The notes beneath the pieces are model-generated. The model saw only the letters and a program-made list of their open reading frames with translations. It ran no database searches and had not been told where the DNA came from. 64,000 nt of DNA from Nocardioides flavus (ex Wang et al. 2016) (lineage in GTDB: Bacteria; Actinomycetota; Actinomycetes; Propionibacteriales; Nocardioidaceae). Both the position numbers and the translations under genes were made by a program. The stretch spans positions 1-64,000 of the forward strand of contig NZ_BNAD01000013.1 of NCBI RefSeq assembly GCF_014653115.1. Direction: 5' to 3'. This document shows, piece after piece, positions 1 to 8,161 of this stretch; the stretch's first letter is position 1, and each line of letters opens with the position of its first letter.

Positions 1-101
1 TCACCCGCATCGCGTTCGGCTTCCACTCACCCCAACCCCTCATCGCGCTCGCGATGCTCAGCCGCGGCCCCTACAGACCAGCCCTCCCAAGCCGAGCATG
101 A
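1..101 (+). CDS. ISL3-like transposase, C-terminal end (partial)
   Basis: An open frame enters from the left edge (first full codon at base 3) and stops with TGA at 99-101. It encodes about 32 residues, including AFGFHSPQPLIALAML and a basic Arg/Pro tail. This resembles the extreme C-terminus of ISL3-family (IS1096/IS1207-like) DDE transposases, which commonly end with a FGF-P--LIALAML-type motif. The body lies outside the window, so intactness cannot be judged. The family call rests on this short motif only. Confidence 0.55.
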   Translation, partial: TRIAFGFHSPQPLIALAMLSRGPYRPALPSRA

Positions 102-124
102 CCCACACATCAGTCAGGAGAGCC
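1..124 (+). mobile_element. Right end of an ISL3-like insertion sequence
   Basis: The transposase tail is followed by about 20 nt ending AGGAGAGCC at 124. Read inward this is GGCTCTCCTGACTGATGTG, which fits the GGCTCT-type terminal repeats of ISL3 elements. The next bases begin the degenerate GGTTACCCGGTGGTTC repeat. The other inverted repeat and any target duplication lie outside the window, so the exact boundary is inferred. Confidence 0.4.
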
Positions 125-140
125 GGTTACCCGGTGGTTC
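125..140. repeat. Degenerate copy of the ACCGGT palindromic repeat
   Basis: GGTTACCCGGTGGTTC resembles the half-site of the repeats at 181-203 and 5879-5901. It sits between the IS end and the hairpin that follows the methyltransferase gene. Confidence 0.4.
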
Positions 141-145
141 ATGAA

Positions 146-173
146 CTTCTCACCCGTTGCAACCGGTGAGAAG
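146..173 (-). terminator. Hairpin after the methyltransferase gene
   Basis: CTTCTCACC (146-154) pairs with GGTGAGAAG (165-173) across a 10-nt loop, just past the methyltransferase stop codon on the minus strand. There is no T-run, as is usual for actinobacterial hairpins, so terminator function is inferred from position. Confidence 0.5.
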
Positions 174-180
174 CTCACGC

Positions 181-203
181 ATCACCGGTGAACCGGTGGT
201 TCC
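181..203. repeat. ACCGGT palindromic repeat, copy 1
   Basis: ATCACCGGTGAACCGGTGGTTCC is, as reverse complement, 22/23 identical to bases 5879-5901. It contains the stop codon and the last codons of the methyltransferase gene, so the element supplies that protein's C-terminus. Confidence 0.7.
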
Positions 204-1408
204 GACCGGACCACCTCGAGGCCGCCGCCGACCCGCTCGGCCACGGCCGCGAGCCGGGCGCGGGTGATGTCGGCGACGGTCGCCAGGCCGGCGAGCCGCG
301 CGTTCGAGCCCTCCCGGGTCGGCTCGGCGGAGTTGATGCTCACGCACCGGCGGGTGCCGCCGTCGGCGGCGTTGGCCAGCGCGACCGCATGACCGGTGGT
401 CCCGCTGCCGGCGAACGGGTCGAGCACCACCACGTCGTCGGGCAGCGTCGAGAGGATGCGGCGCACGAGCCCGGTCGGCTTGGGCGACTCGAAGACATGG
501 CCCACGAGCGCCTTGAGCTCGGCGACCGCGGTGTCGGTCGACCCGATCTCCTCGGCGAGCCAGATGGTCCGCAGCTTCTTGCGGCGCCCGCCCTCGCGGT
601 GCAGCCAGTCACGCTGGAAGATGTCGGCGCGCTCACCGCCGCGGCCGCGGATCACCCGGCACTCGAGGTCGTCGGACCGCTCGTCCACGCGCGGACGCGA
701 CCACCGCCACACCGCGGGACGGCCGTCCCCGAACACCGGCGTGAGCGCCAGGCTCCCGGCGAACTGCGTCGTCGAGACCCGCCCGGTCGCCGGGTCCCCG
801 TACAACGGGTAGTGCAGGGTGGGCGTGGTGAGCGGGTTGAACTTCTTGTTGGTGTTGCGCAGCGGGAGGTAGCGGAAACGTCGCCCGTCCGCGGTGCTCA
901 GCGGGAAGTCGGCCTCGTCGACCGACTCGGTGGTGCTCCCGTCGACGACGCAGTCGGGCAGGTGCCGTGCGTACGCCAGGACGTACTCGTGGCTGGTCGC
1001 GAAGCCGCGCCCGAGCTGGCGACCCTTGGGATTGAGGTTGACCACGACCTGGGCCAGGAAGTTGGCCTCGCCGAACACCTCGTCCATCAGCAGCCGCAGG
1101 TGGGCGACCTCGTTGTCGTCGATGCTGACGAACACCGCCCCGTGCGGCGCCAGCACGGTGCGCACCGCCTCGAGTCGCGGGCGCATCATCGCCCTCCACG
1201 CGGCGTGCCTGCCGGCGTACGGGTCGGGGTGGGTGTCGTCGCGGAACCGGTCGGCGTAGGCGAAGTCGTTGCCGGTGTTGTAGGGCGGGTCGGTGTAGAC
1301 GACGTCGACCGAGCCGGGCGCGAGCCGGGGCAGCACGTCGAGGTTGTCGCCGACGTGGAGCGTGTTGCACACCCGCCCCAGGGACGGGTACGACGACGCG
1401 GCGGGCAC
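182..1408 (-). CDS. Site-specific DNA methyltransferase, type III Mod-like (beta class)
   Basis: A 408-residue amino-methyltransferase that would use S-adenosylmethionine to methylate adenine (or N4-cytosine) in DNA. Motif IV TDPPYN is at residues 39-44 and motif I DPFAGSGTT near 330-338, the order typical of beta-class enzymes and type III Mod subunits. The GTG start at 1408 is chosen because it leaves about 15 residues before the GDNLDVL motif. The frame is open further upstream, but that would overlap the divergent glycosidase gene. No res, hsdR or other restriction gene is visible nearby, so it looks orphan within this window. The final residues SEPPVHR are encoded by a dispersed palindromic repeat, which suggests the original 3' end was altered. 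Confidence 0.85.
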   Translation of the reverse strand: MPAASSYPSLGRVCNTLHVGDNLDVLPRLAPGSVDVVYTDPPYNTGNDFAYADRFRDDTHPDPYAGRHAAWRAMMRPRLEAVRTVLAPHGAVFVSIDDNEVAHLRLLMDEVFGEANFLAQVVVNLNPKGRQLGRGFATSHEYVLAYARHLPDCVVDGSTTESVDEADFPLSTADGRRFRYLPLRNTNKKFNPLTTPTLHYPLYGDPATGRVSTTQFAGSLALTPVFGDGRPAVWRWSRPRVDERSDDLECRVIRGRGGERADIFQRDWLHREGGRRKKLRTIWLAEEIGSTDTAVAELKALVGHVFESPKPTGLVRRILSTLPDDVVVLDPFAGSGTTGHAVALANAADGGTRRCVSINSAEPTREGSNARLAGLATVADITRARLAAVAERVGGGLEVVRSEPPVHR

Positions 1409-1511
1409 GTCCGGCAGCCTAGGCCGTCCGGACCGCCCGCCCGTCGCGTACGCCGGACGCGCAGGTCCCAATTTTCCCACCCGTCCCACGACGTCCTTTA
1501 CTCTGGAGCGC

Positions 1512-2927
1512 GTGCCTTCCTCCACGCGCCGCCTCCTGACCGCCGCCCGTCCCGTGCGGGCACTCCGCCACCGGTGCCTGACGATCGCCACCGCCGGCGT
1601 GCTCGTGGCCGGTGTCGCCCTCAACGTCGGCGTCGCGCCGTCGGTCGCCGACGACGGCGCCGCGCAGGGCCGGGGCCTCACCTCCGGCACCGACAGCGGC
1701 TATCGCGGGCGCAACCAGACCTCCGACGGGCGGCCCGGCACGGTCGTCGGCCCGCCGGTCAGCTTCCGCGGGCGCGCGGCGCAGGTCAAGAACGACGTGA
1801 GCTACGAGATCGCGCCGGGCGTCGTGCTGCGCGAGTGGGACCAGGTCGACGGGCGCCAGCCCGTCGGGCAGGTCCGGATGAACCTGGTCACCGTCAGCCT
1901 CGACGCCGCGAACATCTCGTTCGAGGAGCTCTCGCCGAGCTTCGTCACCAGCCGCAAGACCGTCAGCCAGCTCGGCGGGTGGAACGACGTGCTGACGGCC
2001 GTCAACGGCGACTTCTTCGACATCGGCCGGACCAACTCTCCCCTCGGCGTGTCGGTCGACCGCGAGGCCGGCATCCTCACCGGCTCGCGCGACGGCTGGA
2101 TCCCCGGCGTGAACTCGACGCTGTGGTTCGACGCGGCCGGACCGCACGTCAGCCCCATCACCGTGCAGAACACGATCCGCCAGCGCAGGAAGTGGCCGGT
2201 CAGCGGCATCAACCACCCCCGCATCCCGGCCGGTGAGATCGGGGTCTTCACCCACGCCTTCAACCGCACCCCCGGCTACCAGGTGACCGGCGGCAAGAAG
2301 CGGGCCCGCGAGGTGGTCCTGCGCAAGAACCGCGTCGTGTCGAACCGCCCGAAGCTGTCCAGCGGCATGAAGATCCGCAAGAAGGACAAGGTCCTCATCG
2401 GCACCGGGCAGGCTGCCGGCAAGCTCAAGAACCTGAGGAAGGGCAAGAAGATCACGCTGTCGACCCGCTTCTCCGGCGGCAAGCCCACCGTCGCGGTCAG
2501 CGGCGACCGGCCGCTGCTCGTCAACGGCGTGCGCTCGGTGGTCAACAACACGATCGCCCACCCGCGCACGGCGGTCGGGATCGACGCCGACGGCCGCAAG
2601 CTGCTGATCCTCGTCGTCGACGGACGCTCCTCGGCGAGCCGCGGCTACACGATGGTCGAGCTCGCCGACCTGATGACCGCCCTCGGCGCGGAGAACGCCA
2701 TCAACCTCGACGGTGGCGGCTCCTCCACGATGTACACCCGCACCGGCACCGGTGCCTTCGGCGTCGTCAACGAGCCCTCCGACGGCGGCGAGCGGCTCGT
2801 GCCCAACGCGTTCGGTGTGGTCTACCACGCCGAGCTGCCGCCGGTGGTCCCGATCCTGCCGCCCACCCCGACGCCGACGCCCACCCCGACGCCCACGCCG
2901 ACGCCCACGCCGACGCCGACCTCCTGA
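1512..2927 (+). CDS. Secreted phosphodiester glycosidase (NAGPA domain)
   Basis: A 471-residue exported protein. An Arg-rich N-terminus and a hydrophobic stretch (about residues 24-42) form a signal peptide. The phosphodiester glycosidase domain (PF09992, NAGPA-like) is marked by NGDFFD near residue 164 and NLDGGGSSTM near residue 397, both hallmarks of the family. Members cleave sugar-phosphodiester bonds; the substrate here is unknown. The C-terminus is a (Pro-Thr)n tail, perhaps a wall-spanning linker. The GTG start at 1512 is preceded by GGAG and begins the signal peptide. The gene is divergent from the methyltransferase. Confidence 0.85.
   Translation: MPSSTRRLLTAARPVRALRHRCLTIATAGVLVAGVALNVGVAPSVADDGAAQGRGLTSGTDSGYRGRNQTSDGRPGTVVGPPVSFRGRAAQVKNDVSYEIAPGVVLREWDQVDGRQPVGQVRMNLVTVSLDAANISFEELSPSFVTSRKTVSQLGGWNDVLTAVNGDFFDIGRTNSPLGVSVDREAGILTGSRDGWIPGVNSTLWFDAAGPHVSPITVQNTIRQRRKWPVSGINHPRIPAGEIGVFTHAFNRTPGYQVTGGKKRAREVVLRKNRVVSNRPKLSSGMKIRKKDKVLIGTGQAAGKLKNLRKGKKITLSTRFSGGKPTVAVSGDRPLLVNGVRSVVNNTIAHPRTAVGIDADGRKLLILVVDGRSSASRGYTMVELADLMTALGAENAINLDGGGSSTMYTRTGTGAFGVVNEPSDGGERLVPNAFGVVYHAELPPVVPILPPTPTPTPTPTPTPTPTPTPTS
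2862..2921 (+). repeat. Simple repeat coding a Pro-Thr tail
   Basis: Tandem CC(C/G)AC(G/C)-type hexamers encode alternating Pro and Thr at the end of the glycosidase. Such tracts often vary in length between strains. Confidence 0.85.
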
Positions 2928-2940
2928 GCGAGGGCGCCGC

Positions 2941-3501
2941 TCAGGCGTCGGGCACGTCGAACACCACGACGTACGTCACCGGGGCGAGGCACTCCACGGT
3001 GTTCCTGGGGAGCGCGGGCACGACCTCGAACCCCGCCTCGCCGGCGTCCACGGCCACGCTGCGCGGGGGCTCGCACCCGGTGGACACCACCGAGCCGTAG
3101 GGGGTGGCGCCCGGCGACCGGAGGTCAGCCACGGCGGCGGAGACCTGCGCGGGCAGCCCGGCCCGCAGGTCCACGACGAAGTCGTCGACGGCCTGCTCGG
3201 TGTCGAGCGCGAAGGCCAGCGTCGACGGGGACCCGCCGCCCTCGGTCGCCTGGAGCAGCAGCACCTCGGTGACCCCGGCGGACCCTACGGCGCGCAGCGC
3301 CTCCGGGGCGCCCTCGGTCGGCGACGACGACTCGGTCGGCGTCTCGCCGGGCGTCTCGCCGGTCGTCTCGCCGGTCGTGCCGGCAGGATCCGTCGCGCTG
3401 TCGTCGCCACCGGACGCGCAGGCCGACAGGGCGCCGAGCAGGACGAGCCCGGTCAGGCGCGTGGTCAGGGACAGCCCGCGTGCGATCGAGGAGGTCAGCA
3501 T
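2941..3501 (-). CDS. Putative lipoprotein of unknown function
   Basis: A 186-residue protein with a lipoprotein signal peptide: Arg residues, a hydrophobic core and lipobox LSAC, with the Cys at about residue 28. A Thr/Gly/Glu-rich low-complexity stretch (TGETTGETPGE-like, about residues 38-62) follows and would act as a surface linker. The remaining ~120 residues have two cysteines (CEPP and ECLAP) but no domain I recognise. It converges on the glycosidase gene with 13 nt between stops. The ATG start at 3501 has GAGGAGG-like bases nearby and gives a clean signal peptide. Confidence 0.7.
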   Translation of the reverse strand: MLTSSIARGLSLTTRLTGLVLLGALSACASGGDDSATDPAGTTGETTGETPGETPTESSSPTEGAPEALRAVGSAGVTEVLLLQATEGGGSPSTLAFALDTEQAVDDFVVDLRAGLPAQVSAAVADLRSPGATPYGSVVSTGCEPPRSVAVDAGEAGFEVVPALPRNTVECLAPVTYVVVFDVPDA

Positions 3502-3603
3502 GGTGCTTGGACGGTAACCGCGGCGCTGCGGATCCTGCGTCCCGGCGCGCGCGCACCGGGACGTCGCGTCGACGCCGGGCCCGCTCTTTGGCAGGCTGGC
3601 GCC

Positions 3604-4608
3604 ATGAGCGGCCCCGAGACCCACGCCGAGCCGGTGCGCGAGGCCGTACGTGCCTATGCCGCGCGGCAGCCGCAGCTCGTCGCCGCGACCGCGGGGTGGG
3701 TCACCCTCGTGCGCACGCTGCTCGACGACGCCGGCATCGACTACCTCAGCGTGACGGGGCGCACGAAGAGCGTGGCGTCGTTCTCCGCCAAGGCCAACCG
3801 CGTCGAGGGCGGGGAGCCGATCTACGCCGACCCCCTCGAGCAGGTCACCGACCAGATCGGCGTCCGCGTGATCACCTACGTCCACAGCGACGTCGCCGCC
3901 GTGGCCGAGCTGCTCGACGAGGAGCTCACGATCCTCGACGACCGCGACCTCGGCGAGGAGACCGCCCGGTCGGGTCGCTTCGGCTATGCCAGCCGCCACC
4001 TGCTCGTACGCATCGACGACGGCGACGAGGAGCACGCCGACCTGGCCGGCGAGCGGGCCAGCATCCAGGTCCGTACGGTGCTGCAGCACGCGTGGGCCGA
4101 GTTCGAGCACGACATCCGCTACAAGGGCAACGTCCCCGAGGACGCCGCGGCCGACCTCGACCGCCGCTTCACCCTCGCGGCCGGCCTCATCGAGCTGGCC
4201 GACCGCGAGTTCGCCACGATCCGCGAGCGGATCCAGGCGGCGGCGCCGGGCAGCACCACCGAGGCCGACGCCGACCACATCGTCGGCCAGGAGCTCGCGA
4301 CCTTCCTCGCCGGGCACTACAGCGACGCCGGCTGGTCGCACACCGACCACTACGACTGGATCGCCGGACTGCTCGCCGAGCTCGGGATCGACAGCATCGA
4401 CGACCTGGCCGACCTGCTGACCTCGGTCGACGCCGACGCGGTGATCCGCCGGATGGGCTACCGCTACCCCGCCGGGGCCGTACGCCGCCTCGACGACGCG
4501 CTGCTCGCGGTCTTCGGCGAGCAGTACGTCACGCTCGAGGGCAACAGCCACCGGGTGCCGCTGCTGCGCGCCCGGCTGGAGAAGCTGCGGACCACGCCCG
4601 AGGGCTGA
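3604..4608 (+). CDS. RelA/SpoT-domain (p)ppGpp synthetase-like protein
   Basis: A 334-residue protein with a RelA/SpoT nucleotidyltransferase domain in its N-terminal half: GRTKSVASFSAK near residue 52, DQIGVRVITY near 83, and IQVRTVLQHAWAEFEHD near 154. Family members transfer pyrophosphate from ATP to GDP/GTP. There is no HD hydrolase, TGS or ACT domain, so it belongs with short or stand-alone synthetases. The ~150-residue C-terminal part is unassigned. The position normally held by Glu in the ExQIRT motif reads Ser (SIQVRT), so catalytic activity is doubtful. It lies 36 nt before the antiporter gene. Confidence 0.8.
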   Translation: MSGPETHAEPVREAVRAYAARQPQLVAATAGWVTLVRTLLDDAGIDYLSVTGRTKSVASFSAKANRVEGGEPIYADPLEQVTDQIGVRVITYVHSDVAAVAELLDEELTILDDRDLGEETARSGRFGYASRHLLVRIDDGDEEHADLAGERASIQVRTVLQHAWAEFEHDIRYKGNVPEDAAADLDRRFTLAAGLIELADREFATIRERIQAAAPGSTTEADADHIVGQELATFLAGHYSDAGWSHTDHYDWIAGLLAELGIDSIDDLADLLTSVDADAVIRRMGYRYPAGAVRRLDDALLAVFGEQYVTLEGNSHRVPLLRARLEKLRTTPEG

Positions 4609-4644
4609 GAAAGTCCGCTGGACCCGCCCCCCTAGGGTTGCGGC

Positions 4645-5814
4645 ATGCCACGGCCCTCCTGGACCACCGTCACCCCGCCGCTGGCCGCGGTCGCGCTCGC
4701 CGTCGCCTGGCCGCTGCACCCCGAGAACGCCCTCGTGCTGGGCCTGCTCGCCCTCGTGCTCGTCGGTGCGGTGCTGGCCGCGGTGCACCACGCCGAGGTC
4801 GTGGCGCACCGGGTCGGGGAGCCGTACGGCTCGCTGGTGCTGGCCGTGGCGGTGACCGTCATCGAGGTCGGCCTGATCGTCACCTTGATGGTCACCTCCG
4901 ACGGCAGCAACGCCGGGCTGGCCCGCGACACGGTGTTCGCGGCGGTGATGATCACCGTCAACGGCATCGTCGGCCTCTCGCTGCTGGTCGGCGCGCTCAA
5001 GCACCACCTCGCGGTCTTCAACCCCGAGGGCACCGGCGCCGCGCTGGCGACCGTCATCGCCCTCGCCGTGCTGTGCCTGGTCGTGCCGTCGGTCACCACG
5101 TCCGAGCCCGGCCCCGAGTTCACCGGCGCCCAGCTCGTCTTCGCGGCCGTCGCCTCGCTGGCGCTCTACGGGATGTTCGTCTTCACCCAGACCATCCGGC
5201 ACCGCGACTTCTTCCTGCCGGTCGCGCCGCAGCAGTACGTACCGGTCGTCGCGGGTCCGGGCGCGCCCGCCGAGCACCCGTCAGCGGCCGGGGAGTCCGG
5301 CTCCTTCGAGCACGAGCCGGTCGACGAGGACGAGGACGGGCACGCCGACCCGCCGACCGCGAAGGCCGCCCTGACCAGCCTGGCCCTGCTCGTGGTCTCC
5401 CTGGTCTCCGTCGTCGGGCTCGCCAAGATCGAGTCGCCGGCGATCGAGTCCGGCGTGTCCGCGCTCGGGTTCCCGTACGCCGTGGTCGGCGTCGTCATCG
5501 CCCTGCTGGTCCTCGCGCCGGAGACCATCGCCGCGGTCCGCGCGGCCGTGCGCAACCGCGTCCAGGTCAGCCTGAACCTCGCCCTCGGCTCGGCCATGGC
5601 CTCGATCGGGCTCACCATCCCGGCCATCGCGGTCGCCAGCATCTGGCTCGACGGCCCGCTCGAGCTCGGGCTCAACCAGCTCCAGACGGTGCTGCTGGTG
5701 CTGACCGCCGCGGTGGCGATCCTGACCGTCGTCCCCGGCCGGGCCAAGACGCTCCAGGGCGGGGTGCACCTCGTGCTGCTCGCGTCGTTCCTGTTCCTGA
5801 CGATCGCGCCGTAG
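4645..5814 (+). CDS. Calcium/cation:proton antiporter (CaCA family, ChaA-like)
   Basis: A 389-residue integral membrane protein with two inverted halves of about five membrane helices each. Alpha-repeat-like segments are EVGLIVTLM...NGIVGLSLL in the first half and APETIAAVRAA...SAMASIGLT in the second. A hydrophilic acidic loop (EPVDEDEDGHAD, about residues 228-240) separates the halves. ChaA-type proteins expel Ca2+, Na+ or K+ in exchange for protons. Length and topology fit a full-length member. A hairpin terminator follows at 5831-5869. Confidence 0.85.
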   Translation: MPRPSWTTVTPPLAAVALAVAWPLHPENALVLGLLALVLVGAVLAAVHHAEVVAHRVGEPYGSLVLAVAVTVIEVGLIVTLMVTSDGSNAGLARDTVFAAVMITVNGIVGLSLLVGALKHHLAVFNPEGTGAALATVIALAVLCLVVPSVTTSEPGPEFTGAQLVFAAVASLALYGMFVFTQTIRHRDFFLPVAPQQYVPVVAGPGAPAEHPSAAGESGSFEHEPVDEDEDGHADPPTAKAALTSLALLVVSLVSVVGLAKIESPAIESGVSALGFPYAVVGVVIALLVLAPETIAAVRAAVRNRVQVSLNLALGSAMASIGLTIPAIAVASIWLDGPLELGLNQLQTVLLVLTAAVAILTVVPGRAKTLQGGVHLVLLASFLFLTIAP

Positions 5815-5830
5815 GTCGTCGACGATCATC

Positions 5831-5869
5831 GTGGAGTCCGTGTGCCGGGATGCGGCTCACGGACTCCAC
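5831..5869. terminator. Hairpin between convergent genes
   Basis: GTGGAGTCCGTG (5831-5842) pairs perfectly with CACGGACTCCAC (5858-5869), loop 15 nt. It lies between the stops of the antiporter (plus) and the solute-binding lipoprotein (minus), so it can serve both. Confidence 0.75.
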
Positions 5870-5878
5870 GCTCGCGTC

Positions 5879-5901
5879 GGAACCACCGGTTGACCGGTGA
5901 T
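5879..5901. repeat. ACCGGT palindromic repeat, copy 2
   Basis: GGAACCACCGGTTGACCGGTGAT contains a CACCGGT-TG-ACCGGTG hairpin and matches the reverse complement of 181-203 in 22 of 23 positions. It lies between a terminator and the end of the solute-binding protein gene. Confidence 0.7.
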
Positions 5902-5944
5902 CCCGACGCGGGAGCGGAGCGGCGTACGGCGGGGCGGCGAGCGC

Positions 5945-6760
5945 TCAGCCGAAGTACGTCGCGTAGATCTCGTCGTAGCTGCCGTCCTCGCGCAGCTCGG
6001 CCAGGGTGCTGTTGATGCTGCGCAGGAGCGGGATGTTGCCGTCCTTCTTCACCGCCATGCCGTACTGCTCGCCGGTGTCGAACTCCCGGGAGAGCTTGAG
6101 GCGCGGGTTGTCGGCGACGAACTGGCCCGACACGGTGTTGTCGAGCATCGCGGCGTCGAGCTCGCCCGCCTCGAGCGCGGCCTGGAGGCCGGCCGCGTCG
6201 TCGAACGTGACGACCTGGGTGTCGTCGGGGGCGAAGTCGGAGAGGTAGGTCTCGCCCGTGGTGTCCTTCTGCACCCCGACCCGCCGGCCGGCGAGCTCGC
6301 GGATCTCGTCGAGGCCGGAGCCCTTGGGGGTGATGAGCGCCTGCTTGGCGTCGAAGTAGGGGCTGGAGAAGTCCAGGACGCGCGCCCGCTCGCCGGTGAT
6401 CGTCATCGCGGAGATCGCCACGTCGCACACGTCGTTGTTGAGCGAGGTGCCCGAGGTGATGTCGTCGAACGACACGTCGACCACGTCGAGCTCGGCGTCG
6501 AGGCTGTCGGCGACCTTGCGCACGAGGTCGATGTCGAAGCCGGTGGGCTTGCCGCCCTCCTCGTACTCGAACGGTGCGTACGGCATGTCGGTGCACACTG
6601 TCAGCGCGCCGCTGAACACGAGGGACACCTCGGTCAGCGCGTCGGCCTCCTCCCCGGCGGCGCTGCCGCCGCAGGAGCTCAGCGTGGCCAGGAGGGCCAC
6701 TGAGGACAGGGCGGCCGCCGCGAGGCGGGCAGGGTTCGTACGGCGGGTGGCGCGGGTCAT
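5945..6760 (-). CDS. ABC-type amino-acid-binding lipoprotein (SBP family 3)
   Basis: A 271-residue periplasmic-binding-type protein anchored by a lipobox LSSC (Cys30). The mature part has the SBP_bac_3 signature (DMPYAPFEYEEGGKPTGFDIDL, split here as DMPYAPFE then PTGFDIDLV). It also has GVQKDTTGETY, typical of glutamate/glutamine/polar amino-acid binders. No permease or ATPase genes are adjacent. Instead it follows the conservon GTPase gene by 4 nt, so it is probably co-transcribed with cvnA-D and may present a ligand to that signalling module rather than to a transporter. ATG 6760 is preferred over 6775 because the latter overlaps the upstream stop. Confidence 0.85.
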   Translation of the reverse strand: MTRATRRTNPARLAAAALSSVALLATLSSCGGSAAGEEADALTEVSLVFSGALTVCTDMPYAPFEYEEGGKPTGFDIDLVRKVADSLDAELDVVDVSFDDITSGTSLNNDVCDVAISAMTITGERARVLDFSSPYFDAKQALITPKGSGLDEIRELAGRRVGVQKDTTGETYLSDFAPDDTQVVTFDDAAGLQAALEAGELDAAMLDNTVSGQFVADNPRLKLSREFDTGEQYGMAVKKDGNIPLLRSINSTLAELREDGSYDEIYATYFG

Positions 6761-6764
6761 GGGG

Positions 6765-7361
6765 TCAGTTCGCATTCACGGTGAGCGACTCGCGAAGTCG
6801 CATGAGGGCGTATTCGGTGATCTTCACGAGCGCGCCCTTGGCCTGCTCGCGGTCGCGGGCGTCGAGGCTGATGATCGGCACGTCGGCCGGCAGGGCCAGC
6901 GCCGCGGCGATCTCCTCGGCCGGGTAGCGCGGGACGCCGTCGAACTCGTTGACGGCCACGATGAACGGGATGCCCTTGGACTCGAAGTAGTCCAGTGGCG
7001 AGAACGACTCGTCGAGCCGGGCCACGTCGACCAGCACGATGGCGCCGATGGCGCCGCGGCACAGGTCGTCCCACATGAACCAGAAGCGGCGCTGGCCCGG
7101 CGTGCCGAACAGGTAGAGGACGAGGTCCTCGGCCAGGGTCAGTCGACCGAAGTCCATGGCCACGGTCGTGGTGGCCTTGGTGGGCACGGCAGCGAGATCG
7201 TCGACGCCCTCGGACTCGTTGGTGACGAGTGCCTCGGTGCGCAGCGGGTCGATCTCCGAGACGGCGCCGACCAGCGTCGACTTGCCGACGCCGAAGCCGC
7301 CGGCAATGACGATCTTCGTCGACGCAGCCGCACGCTGTGCCTTAGTAGTTTCGAAGTCCAC
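6765..7361 (-). CDS. cvnD: Conservon small GTPase (CvnD)
   Basis: A 198-residue Ras-like GTPase of the actinobacterial conservon. P-loop GGFGVGKST at residues 21-29, switch/G3 region FGTPGQRRF near 95, G4-type NEFD near 137. In Streptomyces conservons the CvnD GTPase works with the membrane kinase-like CvnA and the small proteins CvnB and CvnC in a GPCR-like complex at the membrane. The GTG start at 7361 has AAAGGA upstream and lies 20 nt inside the end of cvnC, so the two genes are translationally coupled. Confidence 0.88.
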   Translation of the reverse strand: MDFETTKAQRAAASTKIVIAGGFGVGKSTLVGAVSEIDPLRTEALVTNESEGVDDLAAVPTKATTTVAMDFGRLTLAEDLVLYLFGTPGQRRFWFMWDDLCRGAIGAIVLVDVARLDESFSPLDYFESKGIPFIVAVNEFDGVPRYPAEEIAAALALPADVPIISLDARDREQAKGALVKITEYALMRLRESLTVNAN

Positions 7362-7710
7362 GGAGGGTCCTTTCGATGAGCTCGAGACGCTCATCTGTCG
7401 ACGTGCTGTCGTTGATGGTGGCCTGGATGCGGACCAGGCCCTGCTCGATGAGGTCACCCAGCAGCACCCGGGTGACGCCGATCGGCATCTTGGTCAGGGC
7501 CGACACCTCGGCCACGGAGCGCCGGTCGCAGACCTCGAGGACCTGCGCGGCGGACGGCGAGAGCACCGGTGCCTCCGCACCGGCCTGGAGGCGGAGCGTC
7601 GCCTCCATGGCCAGCTCCACCTTGGCGGCCGTCCGCCCGGCGGTGAGGGTGTAGGACCGGATGAGGCGAGGGCGGTACGCCTCGTCCTCCGGCTCGTGTG
7701 GCGGCGTCAT
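7342..7710 (-). CDS. cvnC: DUF742 protein (CvnC), winged-helix-like
   Basis: A 122-residue protein of the DUF742/CvnC family. It begins with the usual PHEPEDEAYRPRLIRSYTLT segment (read at 7640-7708), followed by an HTH-like part with SVAEVSALTKMPIGVTRVLLGDL. The family is the third gene of conservons and binds the other Cvn proteins; direct DNA binding is not established. It starts 13 nt after cvnB and overlaps cvnD. Full length for the family. Confidence 0.88.
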   Translation of the reverse strand: MTPPHEPEDEAYRPRLIRSYTLTAGRTAAKVELAMEATLRLQAGAEAPVLSPSAAQVLEVCDRRSVAEVSALTKMPIGVTRVLLGDLIEQGLVRIQATINDSTSTDERLELIERTLRGLRNY

Positions 7711-7723
7711 GGCGCGGAGCCGG

Positions 7724-8161
7724 TCAGCCGCCCGTACCGACGCGGGCCTGGGCCTCGACGGTACGTCCCACGCGGTCCACCAGCAGAGCCATCTCGTAGC
7801 CCACCTGGCCGATGTCGGCCTCCTCGGTGGTGAGCACGGTGAGGTTGGAGCCGTCACCCACGCTCATCAGCATCAGGAAGCCCATCTCCATCTCGACGAT
7901 GGTCTGCATCACCGAGCCACCCTCGAAGAGGCGGGCGGCGCCGACGGCGAGGCTGGCGAGGCCGGAGGAGACGGCCGCGACCTGCTCGGCGCGCTCACCC
8001 GGGATGCTGGTGCTCGAGGCCATCAGCAGGCCGTCGGCGGACACCAGGATGGCGTGCGCGGCGTCGGGGACGTCGTCGACGAATCGCGACATCACCCAGT
8101 CGAGGTCACGGTCGTCACCAGCGGTGCTGGGGGCGGCGGCGGTGGCGGAGTCGTGAGTCAT
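7724..8161 (-). CDS. cvnB: Roadblock/LC7-domain protein (CvnB)
   Basis: A 145-residue Roadblock/LC7 protein, comparable to MglB and related GTPase regulators. Features are [20 protein letters not shown] at the start of the domain, a [10 protein letters not shown] strand, and [18 protein letters not shown]. In conservons CvnB is thought to act on the CvnD GTPase. The ATG at 8161 overlaps the cvnA stop by 4 nt, indicating translational coupling. Confidence 0.88.
   Translation of the reverse strand: MTHDSATAAAPSTAGDDRDLDWVMSRFVDDVPDAAHAILVSADGLLMASSTSIPGERAEQVAAVSSGLASLAVGAARLFEGGSVMQTIVEMEMGFLMLMSVGDGSNLTVLTTEEADIGQVGYEMALLVDRVGRTVEAQARVGTGG

Noticed and set aside
188..2236. Long open frames opposite the methyltransferase and glycosidase genes, and many similar ones window-wide
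   Set aside because: They are Arg/Ala/Gly/Pro-rich shadows caused by high GC; the opposite frames carry recognised motifs.
2862..2921. Repeat block as an intergenic array
   Set aside because: It is the in-frame Pro-Thr tail of the glycosidase.
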